A DNA stretch of 64,000 nt from Kutzneria viridogrisea (lineage in GTDB: Bacteria > Actinomycetota > Actinomycetes > Mycobacteriales > Pseudonocardiaceae): assembly GCA_014138725.1 (NCBI GenBank), contig JACJID010000006.1:62001-126000 (forward strand). The letters run 5' to 3'. Below, one piece after another: positions 43,963-52,927 of this stretch. The notes under the pieces were generated by a model. It did not search any database and was not told where the DNA came from. It saw nothing but the letters and a program-made list of their open reading frames with translations. Position 1 is the stretch's first letter, and each line of letters begins with the position of its first letter. Both the position numbers and the translations under genes were made by a program.

Positions 43963-45153
43963 CTAGTTGTGCGCGGCGGGCAGCTTGCGGAAGGCGTCCA
44001 GCACGGCGGGGTCCTGCAACTGCATCCACTGGATCACCTGGCTGTAGGTGGCGCAGACGGTCTCCGGCTTGGTGCAGGTCTCGGACATGAAGTCCTGCAC
44101 GGCGGTGGAGAAGGCGCCGCCGGCCCACTCGTTGAAGTGGTTGGCCACCACCAGCGGGGCCCGGTTCCCGTTGTAGGCGGCCAGGTACGTCGAGCGGTAG
44201 GTGTCCAGCACGATCGGGCTGAACTCCGGGCCGCGGGCGTCGTCGCCCTCCTTGGCCCCGTCCAGCACGTACCAGAAGTTGAAGTCCATCATGACGACCT
44301 TGCGGTCCAGTGCGGGGATGCGCACCTCGGGCAGCGGGAACTCCCACATGCCCCGGTCCACCGTGGGCCAGGTGACGCCGAAGGACACGTGACTGGTGTC
44401 GTAGACGTAGTTGTGCGCGTGGGCGGCCGGGAACAGCTGGTCCCAGTTGCCCTCCAGGCAGGGCGTGCGCCCACCCTTGATCATCTCGGGGGTGATCCGC
44501 AGCCCGCGGGCGTCCAGTGCGCGCAGGTACCGGTCGAACTGGTCGATCTCGGAGTTCCAGCCCGCCGTGGACCAGGAGCCGACCGGGGCGCCCTCGCCCT
44601 CGCAGAAGTGGCCGTTGTAGTGCGTGCCGAACTCGTGGCCCGCGTCCAGCGCGTCGTTGAGGTACTTGATCCGGGCGGTGATGTCGGCGGGCGAGCCGCC
44701 GAAGCCGATGGCGCTCTCCCCGGGCTTGTGCCCCGGCCCGGTGTACTGGTTCGCCTGGTCCTCGGAGAGCAGGTACACCCCGGACAGCATCGCGGTGACC
44801 CGCGCCCCGGTGCGCTTGGCGATCGGGGTGATGGCCTCCCAGTGCTTGGCCGACACCCCGCCGTCGAAGGAGAACAGCACGAACTGCGGGGGCTTCTCCC
44901 CGGGCTTGAGCTTGCGCATCCAGGCTGGCTGTTGACCGCTGGGGGCGGGCAGGGTCGGCGTGGGACCGGCCGGTGCGGGCTGTCCCAGCGGGGTGATCGG
45001 CCCCGGGGTGGTGGTCGTCGTCGGTGTGGCGCTGGTCTGCGCGGCGGCGTTCTGCGCCGTCCCGTCGTCCTTGCCCATCACGATCACCATGACCACCGCG
45101 AGCACCAGTGCCGTCGCGGTCGTCAGCCAGCCCAGCCGCTTCCCCGTCCCCAT
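43963..45153 (-). CDS. Exported polysaccharide-deacetylase-like protein
   Basis: A 396-residue protein with an N-terminal membrane anchor (residues 7-26), a Thr/Pro-rich linker and a NodB-like domain. QFVLFSFDGGVSAKHW and HEFGTHYNGHF are the metal-site motifs of carbohydrate esterase family 4, though FSFDGG and GTHYNGH differ from the common TFDDG and HTxxH, so activity is uncertain. It may modify or bind cell-wall polysaccharide. ATG 45153. Downstream of the sortase gene on the same strand. Confidence 0.82.
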   Translation of the reverse strand: MGTGKRLGWLTTATALVLAVVMVIVMGKDDGTAQNAAAQTSATPTTTTTPGPITPLGQPAPAGPTPTLPAPSGQQPAWMRKLKPGEKPPQFVLFSFDGGVSAKHWEAITPIAKRTGARVTAMLSGVYLLSEDQANQYTGPGHKPGESAIGFGGSPADITARIKYLNDALDAGHEFGTHYNGHFCEGEGAPVGSWSTAGWNSEIDQFDRYLRALDARGLRITPEMIKGGRTPCLEGNWDQLFPAAHAHNYVYDTSHVSFGVTWPTVDRGMWEFPLPEVRIPALDRKVVMMDFNFWYVLDGAKEGDDARGPEFSPIVLDTYRSTYLAAYNGNRAPLVVANHFNEWAGGAFSTAVQDFMSETCTKPETVCATYSQVIQWMQLQDPAVLDAFRKLPAAHN

Positions 45154-45193
45154 ACCTGGTCTGACGACCGGGCACGGGGACGGGTTGCTCGGT

Positions 45194-45964
45194 TCAGCTC
45201 GCCGGTGTGGCGATCACAACGCGGTTCTGGTCGTAGCCCAGCGCGCCGCCGACCCACTGGCCGCCGCAGGTGACCAGCACCAGCCGGTGCGGGCCGTCCT
45301 GCCCGAACAGTTGCTGGGCGTGCTGCGGCAGGTTGTCCTTGTTCACCGTCAGCACCTCGCTGACGGTGAACCGCAGCGGCTTGCCCGATGCGTCCAGCAC
45401 GGTGACGGTCTGGCCCTGGTTGGCGCCCCACAGCTCGGCGAACGGGCCGACCGTGCCCTCCCAGTTGATGTGCCCGGCGATCAGCGTGGCCCCGGACTTG
45501 GCGGCCAGGTCCGCGCCCCACAGCGCCGCCTTGCTCACCCCGTTGGGGACCTGGAGCGTGCCGTCACCGCCCACCGAGCTGCGGACCAGCTCGGCGAGCC
45601 CGCCCTTGGGCAGCAGCACGGAGTTGGCGCGCGGCTGCACCGGCTGGGTGGGCTGCTGGGGTTGCTGCGGCGGGCCGGTGATCGGCGGTGGTGTCGCCGA
45701 GCCGGGCGGGGCCTGTGCGGGCGCGTTCTGCGGCTGCGGGGTGGCGGTCGAGGCCGCGCTCGCCGCCATCGCCGTGCCGCGCACCTGCTGGCCCTGGGCG
45801 ATCAGCGTGGCGCCCGCCGCTGCCACGATCATGGTCAGCCCGAGCGCGCCGCTGATCGCGGTACCGGCCGCCGCGGCCGGGGTCCGGTACCGGGAGCGTG
45901 GTGCGAGCGGGAACCCGCCGGCCGATTCCGGCCAGCGGGTCCTCCGTGCGCTGTGGCGTCCCAC
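45194..45964 (-). CDS. Class E/F-type sortase
   Basis: A 256-residue transpeptidase that would attach surface proteins to the wall. The signal/anchor is at about 33-57, followed by a long Pro/Gln-rich spacer. The catalytic triad appears as His165 (LIAGHINW), Cys233 (LVLVTCGG) and Arg248 (YDQNRVV). Its gene lies 4 bp after the thioester adhesin gene on the same strand, so the adhesin is a natural candidate substrate. The deacetylase-like gene follows after 40 bp. Confidence 0.9.
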   Translation of the reverse strand: MGRHSARRTRWPESAGGFPLAPRSRYRTPAAAAGTAISGALGLTMIVAAAGATLIAQGQQVRGTAMAASAASTATPQPQNAPAQAPPGSATPPPITGPPQQPQQPTQPVQPRANSVLLPKGGLAELVRSSVGGDGTLQVPNGVSKAALWGADLAAKSGATLIAGHINWEGTVGPFAELWGANQGQTVTVLDASGKPLRFTVSEVLTVNKDNLPQHAQQLFGQDGPHRLVLVTCGGQWVGGALGYDQNRVVIATPAS

Positions 45965-45968
45965 CGGG

Positions 45969-47369
45969 TCAGCGGCCGCTGGCCACGTGACGGCGCCAGA
46001 GCAGGCCGATCGCGCTCAGCCCGGCCAGCACCAGCACGCCGAAGCCGACCAGCGCACCGGGCTGGATCTGGGTGACCACGGCCGCGTTGGCGACCACGGG
46101 ACCGTCACCGGCCGGGATGTGCACCGGAACGGTCGGCGTGTTCGGCTTGTTGGTCAGGCTCAGCGCGAGCACCTCACCGGGCTTGACGCTGCCGCACACC
46201 GAGGGCGGCGACTTGGGGTCGAAGCCCTGCTCGTACCCGGCGGGAGCGGACACCTCGATGATGCAGACGTCCTGCGGCGTACGCAGGTCGGGCACAGTGG
46301 CCGTGCCGTCGGCACCGGTGGTCAGCACCAGCGGCTTGCCGTCCTGGCCGGTCAGGTTCGACCCGTCCTGCTTGACCGCGGGCGCGGTCTTGTCCGCCGC
46401 GGTGACGCGCAGCGAGACCCCGGCGATGCCCTTGTTGGTCGTGGCGTCGGTCTTGGTGACCTTCACCTGGCCGGGGGCGGTGGTCGCGGGCACCTTGGCC
46501 GAGCCGGTCAGCTTCTTCTCCCCGCCCGTGGAGACCACGTGCTGGGTGTTGACGTCCACCGGCTTCTGCACCACGGGCCGGTCGGCCGGGCTGTCCACGC
46601 TGAACGACACCGAGGGGTTCGCCCCGGTCGGGGTCACGTCCAGCACCAGCGGCCCGCCGTCGGCCGGGGTGCTGACCTGGGTGGCGCCCACCTTGGCGTC
46701 GGCCAGGGTCAGCGCGACGGGCACGTTGCCCATGCCCTTGCCCTTGGCGTTGGTGACCTGCACGGTCCACTTGCCCGGCGTGCCGATGACCTGCGGGCCG
46801 GTGGGCGGGGTGATCTTGGCCGTCCACGGGCCCCGGTTGGCCTCGGCGTCGGACCGGAGCTTGTCCACCGCCGCCTTGGCGTCGGCGGGCAGCGAGTTCA
46901 GGTGACCGGTGATGTCGTACCCGATCTCCTTGAAGGTCTTGTTCGGGTCCAGGCGCGGGTCGCCCTTGGGCACCCCGGAGGTCCAGGTGTGCAGCAGGTG
47001 CGCCAGCGCCGCGGAGTCCCCGTTGGCCTGCGTGCCGCCGTAGCGCAGCAGCAGGTAGGAGATGTTCGCGGCGACGTCATCGGGCAGTGCGTTGCCCCAC
47101 TTGTCCTTCAGCACGTCGCCCGGCTGGTACTTCTCGTCGCTGTTGGGCGCCTTGTAGGCGAACTCCACGCACCAGACCTGTTTGCCGTCGACGAGGTAGG
47201 ACCCCATCCAGTCGGTCTTGTCCGGGTTGCCCTTGTACGGCTGCGCGGGCACGTCGTAGCCGTGCCCGTTGACCGGTTTGGCAAGCGCGACACCCGGTGC
47301 CGCCACCAGGGTCACCCCGGTCAGCAGCGCCGCTCCGGTCACCCCAGCGACCAGTTTGCTCAGTCCCAT
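45969..47369 (-). CDS. Thioester-domain (TQXA) surface protein with SpaA-like repeats
   Basis: A 466-residue surface adhesin. Signal peptide to about residue 30, then a thioester domain: Cys67 in KQVWCVEF and Gln114 in GGTQANGD are the likely internal Cys-Gln bond partners that can react with host or surface nucleophiles. Two or more beta-sandwich domains follow, including a SpaA-type domain (GIAGVSLRVTAADKTAPA). A membrane helix and a short basic tail (LLWRRHVASGR) end it. A canonical LPXTG is not visible; VHIPAGDGP precedes the helix. Start ATG 47369. Confidence 0.85.
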   Translation of the reverse strand: MGLSKLVAGVTGAALLTGVTLVAAPGVALAKPVNGHGYDVPAQPYKGNPDKTDWMGSYLVDGKQVWCVEFAYKAPNSDEKYQPGDVLKDKWGNALPDDVAANISYLLLRYGGTQANGDSAALAHLLHTWTSGVPKGDPRLDPNKTFKEIGYDITGHLNSLPADAKAAVDKLRSDAEANRGPWTAKITPPTGPQVIGTPGKWTVQVTNAKGKGMGNVPVALTLADAKVGATQVSTPADGGPLVLDVTPTGANPSVSFSVDSPADRPVVQKPVDVNTQHVVSTGGEKKLTGSAKVPATTAPGQVKVTKTDATTNKGIAGVSLRVTAADKTAPAVKQDGSNLTGQDGKPLVLTTGADGTATVPDLRTPQDVCIIEVSAPAGYEQGFDPKSPPSVCGSVKPGEVLALSLTNKPNTPTVPVHIPAGDGPVVANAAVVTQIQPGALVGFGVLVLAGLSAIGLLWRRHVASGR

Positions 47370-47769
47370 GTCGGTCCTGTGCTCCTTATGGAATGGGCGC
47401 CGTGCTGCTTCCCCGCGGCACGCCGCCCCACGTGTGGTCGGAACTCTCCCAGATGGCGACCGACCCCGTCCCCCGACGACGAGGAGTACGCACCACCACG
47501 CCTGCGAGCCTGGCTGGCGCGCGGGTGGTCGGACAAGCCGCCAGCGGGAGGATGTCCGAGCACACTCTGTGTGTCAAGGATGTGTGAAGTTGGCGATCAT
47601 CCGAACGCCGTTGGGCCATTCGGTGCACAAGATCGACTCCAAACGGGTCTGCGGGGCGCTCGGGAGGGGTGGTGCGGGCCGAGTAAAGTGAGCTTTGCCC
47701 GTCGGGGAACCCTTCGGCCCCCGCGGCCGTTGACCCAGATGTAGGCGCCACACGTTCCAGGAGGACCAG
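47370..47769. other. 400-bp divergent promoter region
   Basis: Between the adhesin start (minus) and the BI-1 family gene start (plus). I see a partial palindrome CACACTCTGTGTGTC near 47563-47577 and a TTGACC (47730-47735) as a possible -35 for the BI-1 gene. No gene is supported; the short open frames lack codon bias or ribosome-binding sites. Confidence 0.45.
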
Positions 47770-48540
47770 GTGCGCACAACCAGCAACCCCGCGTTCCGCA
47801 ACCTGCCCGGAGGCGGTCAGGGCGGCTACGCGGGCTTCGGCCAGCAGCAGACCGCGCCCGGGTACCCGGCCCCGCCGACCGCCGCCGACCGACCGATGAC
47901 CATCGACGACGTGGTCACCAAGACCGCCGTGACGCTGATCACCGCCGTGGTGACCGGTGGGCTCGCGGTGGTGCTGAACTTCCCGATGTGGACCGCCTTC
48001 GCGGCGATGCTCGTCGGCTTCGTGCTCTCGCTGGTGATCATCTTCAAGCAGGTGGTCAACCCCGCGCTGGTGCTGGCCTACTCCGCCGCCGAGGGCGTGT
48101 TCCTGGGCGCGATCACCCAGCTGTTCAACCGGTGGGTGCCCGGCGTGGCACTCCAGGCGATCATCGGCACGGCGATCGTGTTCGCCACCATGCTGGTGGT
48201 CTACCGGGTCGGCGCGGTGAAGGTGACGCCCCGCCTGACCAAGTGGATCATCGGCGCGACCGCCGGTGCCGCCGGTCTGATGCTGCTCAACCTGATCGTC
48301 TCGATGTTCACCGGTGGTGCCGGTCCGCTGCGCACCGGCGCCCTGGGCATCGTCATCAGCCTGGTGTTCATCGGCATCGCGGCCTTCAACTTCCTGCTCG
48401 ACTTCGACCAGGCCGACCGGGCGCTGCGCTCGGGCGCCCCGGCCCGCTTCGCCTGGTACATCGCCTTCGGCCTGATGACCACCCTGGTCTGGCTGTACCT
48501 GGAGATGCTGCGCCTGCTCGCCTCCCTCCAGCGCAACTAG
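47770..48540 (+). CDS. Bax inhibitor-1/YccA family membrane protein
   Basis: A 256-residue integral membrane protein of the TMBIM/BI-1 family with about seven transmembrane helices after a Gly/Gln-rich cytoplasmic N-terminus (to about 35). Conserved parts include SAAEGVFLGAITQLFNRW and ending AFGLMTTLVWLYLEMLRLLASL. The conserved paired Asp of the pH-sensing calcium leak family may be in FLLDFDQAD. Starts at GTG 47770 after AGGAGG. A strong hairpin terminator follows 14 bp after the stop. Confidence 0.9.
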   Translation: MRTTSNPAFRNLPGGGQGGYAGFGQQQTAPGYPAPPTAADRPMTIDDVVTKTAVTLITAVVTGGLAVVLNFPMWTAFAAMLVGFVLSLVIIFKQVVNPALVLAYSAAEGVFLGAITQLFNRWVPGVALQAIIGTAIVFATMLVVYRVGAVKVTPRLTKWIIGATAGAAGLMLLNLIVSMFTGGAGPLRTGALGIVISLVFIGIAAFNFLLDFDQADRALRSGAPARFAWYIAFGLMTTLVWLYLEMLRLLASLQRN

Positions 48541-48554
48541 TCCCCACCACGCCA

Positions 48555-48584
48555 AAGGGGCCGCCCCAAATGGGACGGCCCCTT
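48555..48584 (+). terminator. Terminator of the BI-1 family gene
   Basis: Arms AAGGGGCCG / CGGCCCCTT (48555-48563 and 48576-48584) with a smaller CCCA/TGGG stem inside. It ends 2 bp before the composite structured element. Confidence 0.85.
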
Positions 48585-48586
48585 CG

Positions 48587-49046
48587 CGCGTCTTCGCCAG
48601 CCGACAACCGCGTCTTCGCGCCGGTCTCTGGACCGCGGGCCCACGATGATCACATCTGTCCAGTGATCATCGTGGGACAAGGGAAGAGACCGGACCCAAG
48701 CGAAGACGCCGCGCTCCGGAGGAGCGCAGAGAGCGCAGCGGGCACAGCCGTCAGTACCGACACCCACGCCCGCTCGGGAGAGCCCGCATCAGTCCAGCGG
48801 GCGACCCGAGTAACCCCGCAAGCGCCGACACACCGTCCCGCAAGCGCCGACACACCGTCCCGGAACGCCGAACACACGCGCCGCGAAGCGCCGACACGCG
48901 CGTCCGCAACGTCCGACACGCGGGGCATGAACCGCCGACACGCGCACCCAGCCCGGGACTCACGCCCCCCAGACCGGGACTCGCGCTCCCCATGGCGGGA
49001 CTCGCGGGGAATGCGGCGAGTCCCGCCCACTGGCGGGCGAGTCCCG
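48587..49046 (+). repeat. Composite structured element, copy A (nested hairpins plus 22-bp and 21-bp tandem arrays)
   Basis: A non-coding element between convergent genes. Nested stems: CGTCTTCGC (48611-48619) with 48700-48708; CCGGTCTCT (48621-48629) with 48685-48693; CCCACGATGATCAC (48640-48653) with 48663-48676 around loop ATCTGTCCA. Then a hairpin GCGCTCC-GGA-GGAGCGC (48711-48727) and a two-part hairpin at 48773-48810 with loop ATCAGTCCA. Then six CCGACAC-type units at about 22-bp spacing (48825-48943), then three GGGACTC units exactly 21 bp apart (48955, 48976, 48997) and reverse copies near the thiolase stop. Copy B is at 56401-56851. Confidence 0.9.
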
Positions 49047-49048
49047 CG

Positions 49049-50269
49049 CTAGCTCAGGCGCTCCAGCACCATCGCCATGCCCTGGCCGCCGCCCACGCAC
49101 ATCGTCTCCAGGCCGAACTGCTTGTCGTGGAACTGCAACGAGTTGATCAGCGTGGTGGCGATGCGCGCGCCGGTCATGCCGAACGGGTGGCCCACGGCGA
49201 TGGCGCCGCCGTTGACGTTCAGCTTCTCCAGCGGGATGCCCAGGTCCTTGTAGGAGGGGATGACCTGCGCGGCGAAGGCCTCGTTGATCTCGACCAGGTC
49301 GATGTCGCCGATGGACAGACCGGCCTTGGCCAGCGCCCGCTTGGAGGCCTCGACCGGGCCCAGCCCCATGATCTCCGGGGACAGGCCGGACACGCCGGTG
49401 GACACGATGCGGGCCAGCGGGGTCAGGCCCAGCTCCTTGGCCTTGGTGTCGCTCATCACGACCAGGGCCGCGGCGCCGTCGTTGAGCGGGCAGCAGTTGC
49501 CCGCGGTGACCCGGCCGTCGGGGCGGAACACCGGCTTGAGGGTGGCGGTCTTCTCCAGGGTGACCCCGGCGCGCGGGCCGTCGTCGGTGGCGACCACGGT
49601 GCCGTCGGGCAGGGTCACCGGGGTGATCTCGCGGGCCCAGAACCCGTCGGCGATGGCCTTCTCGGCCAGGTTCTGCGAGCGGACGCCGAACTCGTCCATC
49701 TCCGCGCGGCTGACGTCCTTGAGCAGGGCCAGGTTCTCCGCGGTCTGGCCCATGGCGATGTAGACGTCGGGGACCTGGTTGTCCTCGCGGGGGTCGTGCC
49801 ACTCGTCGGCCCCGTGCTCGGCGACCGCCGCGGTGCGGGCGGCGGCGTCGGCGAACAGCGGGTTCTGCGTGTCGGGCAGGCCGTCGGAGCTGCCCTTGGC
49901 GAACCGGGACACGGTCTCCACACCGGCGGAGATGAACACCTCACCCTCACCGGCCTTGATGGCGTGGAAGGCCATCCGGGTGGACTGCAGGCTGGACGCG
50001 CAGTACCGGGTGACGGTGCAGCCGGGCAGGTGGTCCATGCCGGACAGCACCGAGACGACCCGGCCGATGTTGTAGCCCTGCTCCCCGCCGGGCAGGCCGC
50101 AGCCCATGATCAGGTCGTCGATGAGGGTCGGGTCCAGCGAGGGCACCTTGTCCAGGGCCGCGCGCACGATCTGCACTGCCAGGTCGTCGGGCCGGATGGA
50201 CACCAGCGATCCCTTGCCCGCCCGGCCGATCGGGGATCGGGCTGCGGAGACGATGACGGCTTCGGGCAT
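49049..50269 (-). CDS. Acetyl-CoA C-acyltransferase (thiolase)
   Basis: A 406-residue thiolase of fatty-acid degradation or acetoacetyl-CoA chemistry. The acyl-accepting Cys90 lies in VTRYCASSLQS, the His in GGAIAVGHPFGMTGAR and the second Cys in ETMCVGGGQGMAM. N-terminal VIVSAARSPIGRAGKGSL is standard. Broad-chain FadA-type is more likely than a biosynthetic one, but partner hydratase genes are not adjacent. It is a single gene; starts at ATG 50269 and ends at the edge of element A. Confidence 0.93.
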   Translation of the reverse strand: MPEAVIVSAARSPIGRAGKGSLVSIRPDDLAVQIVRAALDKVPSLDPTLIDDLIMGCGLPGGEQGYNIGRVVSVLSGMDHLPGCTVTRYCASSLQSTRMAFHAIKAGEGEVFISAGVETVSRFAKGSSDGLPDTQNPLFADAAARTAAVAEHGADEWHDPREDNQVPDVYIAMGQTAENLALLKDVSRAEMDEFGVRSQNLAEKAIADGFWAREITPVTLPDGTVVATDDGPRAGVTLEKTATLKPVFRPDGRVTAGNCCPLNDGAAALVVMSDTKAKELGLTPLARIVSTGVSGLSPEIMGLGPVEASKRALAKAGLSIGDIDLVEINEAFAAQVIPSYKDLGIPLEKLNVNGGAIAVGHPFGMTGARIATTLINSLQFHDKQFGLETMCVGGGQGMAMVLERLS

Positions 50270-50346
50270 CGCGAAACTCCTTCGGTTCGCCTACTGACTG
50301 GTAACTCCCAGCAGCGTAGAACCTCAGCAGTCCCGTCAGGGTGTGG

Positions 50347-51258
50347 TCAAGCTCTCCCGAGCCCGCGGTTCACCCGTGCGATCAGCCGGGCGGTCGGCCG
50401 CCGCGACTCGGCCAGCTGGGAGCGGGTGGGCAGGCTGGGCAGCGGGCCGCCGGTCCACACCCCGGCCACCGAGCACAGCGCGGGCAGCAGCACCGAGGCG
50501 GCCTGCTCGTACCCGGCGGCGCTGGGGTGGAACTGGTCGGAGCTGAACAGCTCGGCGGGCCGGGTGAGGAAGTCCGGGGCGAGCAGGTCGGCCAGCGGCA
50601 CGGCCAGGGCGCCCGCCTTGGCCACGGCCCGGCACTGGGCGCGGGACAGCAGCAGGCTCCAGGTCCGCGCGTAGGAGCGCAGCGGCTGCGCCAGCGGGCG
50701 GACCGTGCCCAGGTCGGGGCAGGTGCCCACGACCACGCCGGTACCGGCCTGGCGCAGGCGGCCCAGCTCGCGGACCAGTTTGGCCACCGACTGCGGGATG
50801 GGTAGCTGCACGGTCACGTCGTTGGCGCCGATGATGATCAGCGCCACGTCCGGGGGCCGGCCCGCCAGCGCCCGGTCCACCTGCGCGGCCAGGTCCCGGG
50901 TGGTCGCGCCGACCACGGCGTGGGTGTCCAGCCACACCGGGCGCCCGGACTCCTCGGCCAGCTCCCTGGCGAGCAGCACACCGGGCAGCTGCTCCGGCCC
51001 GTCCACGCCAAGGCCCGCGGCCATCGAGTCGCCGAACACCGCGAAGCGCAGCGGGGCCCGGTCCACCTCCAGCACCGGCAGCGGGCCGCGCCCGTCCGGC
51101 AGGTACATGCCGTCGCCAAGGAACGGCGGGTCCACCGGTATGCCGATGACCTGTTCGGCCTTTTTCGCCTGGACCAGCATCAACTGGTACAGCGCACCGG
51201 ACAGCCCGCCGAGGGCGCCCAGCGCCACCGCCGCCCTGCGAAACCCGTGCACAGCCAT
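50347..51258 (-). CDS. Membrane-anchored SGNH/GDSL-type hydrolase
   Basis: A 303-residue hydrolase with an N-terminal hydrophobic anchor or signal (AAVALGALGGLSGALYQLM) and the SGNH blocks: block I FAVFGDSMAAGLG with Ser, block III IIIGANDVTVQLP and the late block V DQFHPSAAGYEQAA with Asp and His. It probably acts as an esterase outside the membrane on a lipid or polysaccharide acyl group. ATG 51258 follows GGGGGAGGG. It lies divergently from the cystathionine beta-synthase gene and 78 bp upstream of the thiolase start. Confidence 0.88.
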   Translation of the reverse strand: MAVHGFRRAAVALGALGGLSGALYQLMLVQAKKAEQVIGIPVDPPFLGDGMYLPDGRGPLPVLEVDRAPLRFAVFGDSMAAGLGVDGPEQLPGVLLARELAEESGRPVWLDTHAVVGATTRDLAAQVDRALAGRPPDVALIIIGANDVTVQLPIPQSVAKLVRELGRLRQAGTGVVVGTCPDLGTVRPLAQPLRSYARTWSLLLSRAQCRAVAKAGALAVPLADLLAPDFLTRPAELFSSDQFHPSAAGYEQAASVLLPALCSVAGVWTGGPLPSLPTRSQLAESRRPTARLIARVNRGLGRA

Positions 51259-51393
51259 AGTCACCCTCCCCCGGTGCCGCACCAGTTCCATCGTCGGCTA
51301 GGCCGTTGGGGTTAACACGGCGAACCGGCTGGCTGTTCCCGGATCGGGTTAGGCTGCGGTCGTCCAACAGACGAATGACATAAGGGGAATCCG

Positions 51394-52764
51394 GTGGAGT
51401 ACGTCGAACACGTCGTCGACCTGGTCGGCAACACCCCGCTGGTGCGGCTGAACTCGTTGACCCGGGACCTCAAGCCGCTCGTGCTGGCGAAGGTGGAGTA
51501 CCTCAACCCCGGCGGCAGCGTGAAGGACCGCATCGCGCTGCGCATGGTGGAGGCGGCCGAGCGCTCCGGCGAGCTCAAGCCGGGCGGCACCATCGTCGAG
51601 CCCACCTCGGGCAACACCGGGGTCGGCCTCGCGCTGGTCGCCCAGCGCAAGGGCTACAAGTGCGTTTTCGTCTGCCCGGACAAGGTCAGCGAGGACAAGC
51701 GCAACGTGCTCAAGGCCTACGGCGCCGAGGTGGTGGTCTGCCCGACCGCGGTGGCCCCCGAACACCCCGACTCGTACTACAACGTCTCCGACCGGCTGGT
51801 CAGCGAGATCCCCGGCGCCTGGAAGCCCAACCAGTACGCCAACCCGGAGAACCCGGCCAGCCACTACCACTCGACCGGCCCCGAGCTGTGGCGGCAGACC
51901 GAGGGGCGGATCACCCACTTCGTGGCGGGTGTCGGCACCGGCGGCACCATCTCCGGCACCGGCCGGTACCTCAAGGAGATCTCCGAGGGCCGGGTCAAGG
52001 TCATCGGCGCCGACCCGGAGGGCTCGGTCTACTCCGGCGGCACCGGGCGCCCGTACCTGGTGGAGGGCGTTGGCGAGGACTTCTGGCCGACCACCTACGA
52101 CCGCGGCGTCTGCGACGAGATCATCCCGATCTCCGACGCCGACTCCTTCGAGGTCACCCGCAAACTGGCCCGCGAGGAGGGCCTGCTGGTCGGCGGCTCC
52201 TGCGGCATGGCCGCCGCGGCTGCCCTCAAGCTGGCCGAGCGCTGCGGCCCCGATGACGTGATCGTGGTGCTGCTGCCCGACGGCGGCCGCGGCTACCTGT
52301 CCAAGGTCTTCAACGACAGCTGGATGTCCTCCTACGGCTTCCTCTCGCCCGACCACTCCGGGGCCAGCGTGGGTGACGTGCTGCGCCGCAAGGACGGCAC
52401 CATGCCCGAACTGGTGCACGTGCACCCGAACGAGACGGTGGCCGAGGCGGTGGCCATCCTGCGCGAGTTCGAGGTCTCGCAGATGCCGGTGGTCAACGCC
52501 GAGCCCCCGGTCATGGCGGCCGAGGTGGCCGGTGCGGTCAACGAGCGTGACCTGCTGGACGCCCTGTTCACCGGCAAGGCCCAGCTGGCCGACCGGGTGG
52601 AGAACCACATGTCCCCGCCGCTGCCGACCATCGGCGCTGGTGAGCCGGTGGGTTCGGCCATGCAAGCGCTGTCCAACGCCGACGGCGCGATGGTGCTGGT
52701 GGACGGCAAGCCCGCGGGCGTGGTGACCAGGCACGACATCCTGGGCTTCCTCGCGGGCAGGTGA
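51394..52764 (+). CDS. Cystathionine beta-synthase
   Basis: A 456-residue PLP enzyme condensing serine (or acetylserine) with homocysteine to give cystathionine. The PLP lysine is Lys44 in NPGGSVKDRIALRM; PTSGNTGVG is the phosphate-binding loop; the GVGTGGTISGTGRYLKE block follows. Two C-terminal CBS domains (about residues 338-456) with MPVVNAEPPVMA and AMVLVDGKPAGVVTRHDIL suggest allosteric control. Starts at GTG 51394 after AAGGGG. Together with the gamma-synthase gene at 55200 it gives transsulphuration. Confidence 0.92.
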   Translation: MEYVEHVVDLVGNTPLVRLNSLTRDLKPLVLAKVEYLNPGGSVKDRIALRMVEAAERSGELKPGGTIVEPTSGNTGVGLALVAQRKGYKCVFVCPDKVSEDKRNVLKAYGAEVVVCPTAVAPEHPDSYYNVSDRLVSEIPGAWKPNQYANPENPASHYHSTGPELWRQTEGRITHFVAGVGTGGTISGTGRYLKEISEGRVKVIGADPEGSVYSGGTGRPYLVEGVGEDFWPTTYDRGVCDEIIPISDADSFEVTRKLAREEGLLVGGSCGMAAAAALKLAERCGPDDVIVVLLPDGGRGYLSKVFNDSWMSSYGFLSPDHSGASVGDVLRRKDGTMPELVHVHPNETVAEAVAILREFEVSQMPVVNAEPPVMAAEVAGAVNERDLLDALFTGKAQLADRVENHMSPPLPTIGAGEPVGSAMQALSNADGAMVLVDGKPAGVVTRHDILGFLAGR

Positions 52765-52815
52765 TCGCGGGGGGCGGGGGCGGCGGTCGGGCGTATCCGC
52801 TAGCGTTACGCCCGA

Positions 52816-52827
52816 CTTGACGTCAAG
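52816..52827. promoter_or_regulatory. Palindrome CTTGACGTCAAG upstream of the Pro/Gln-rich protein
   Basis: A perfect 12-bp palindrome in the 163-bp intergenic region after the cystathionine beta-synthase gene. It could be an operator for the next gene; the regulator is unknown. Confidence 0.35.
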
Positions 52828-52927
52828 GGCCCAAGGGGGTTGGAAACCCAGTGAGCGAGCTTGCGAGCGAACCAATGGGCACAGGGCCGGCGCGAAGCGC
52901 TGCGCCGAGCGCCAGCGAGGTGCGGCG

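Noticed and set aside
48590-48830. Retron or group II intron RNA
   Set aside because: The nested stems are suggestive, but no reverse transcriptase gene is near either copy.
48587-49046. CRISPR array in the composite element
   Set aside because: Units are 9-10 bp at 21-22 bp period with no cas genes, and the spacers are too short.
52817-52927. N-terminal extension of the Pro/Gln-rich protein from 52817
   Set aside because: The extra residues are basic, overlap a palindrome and precede a good ATG at 52928.
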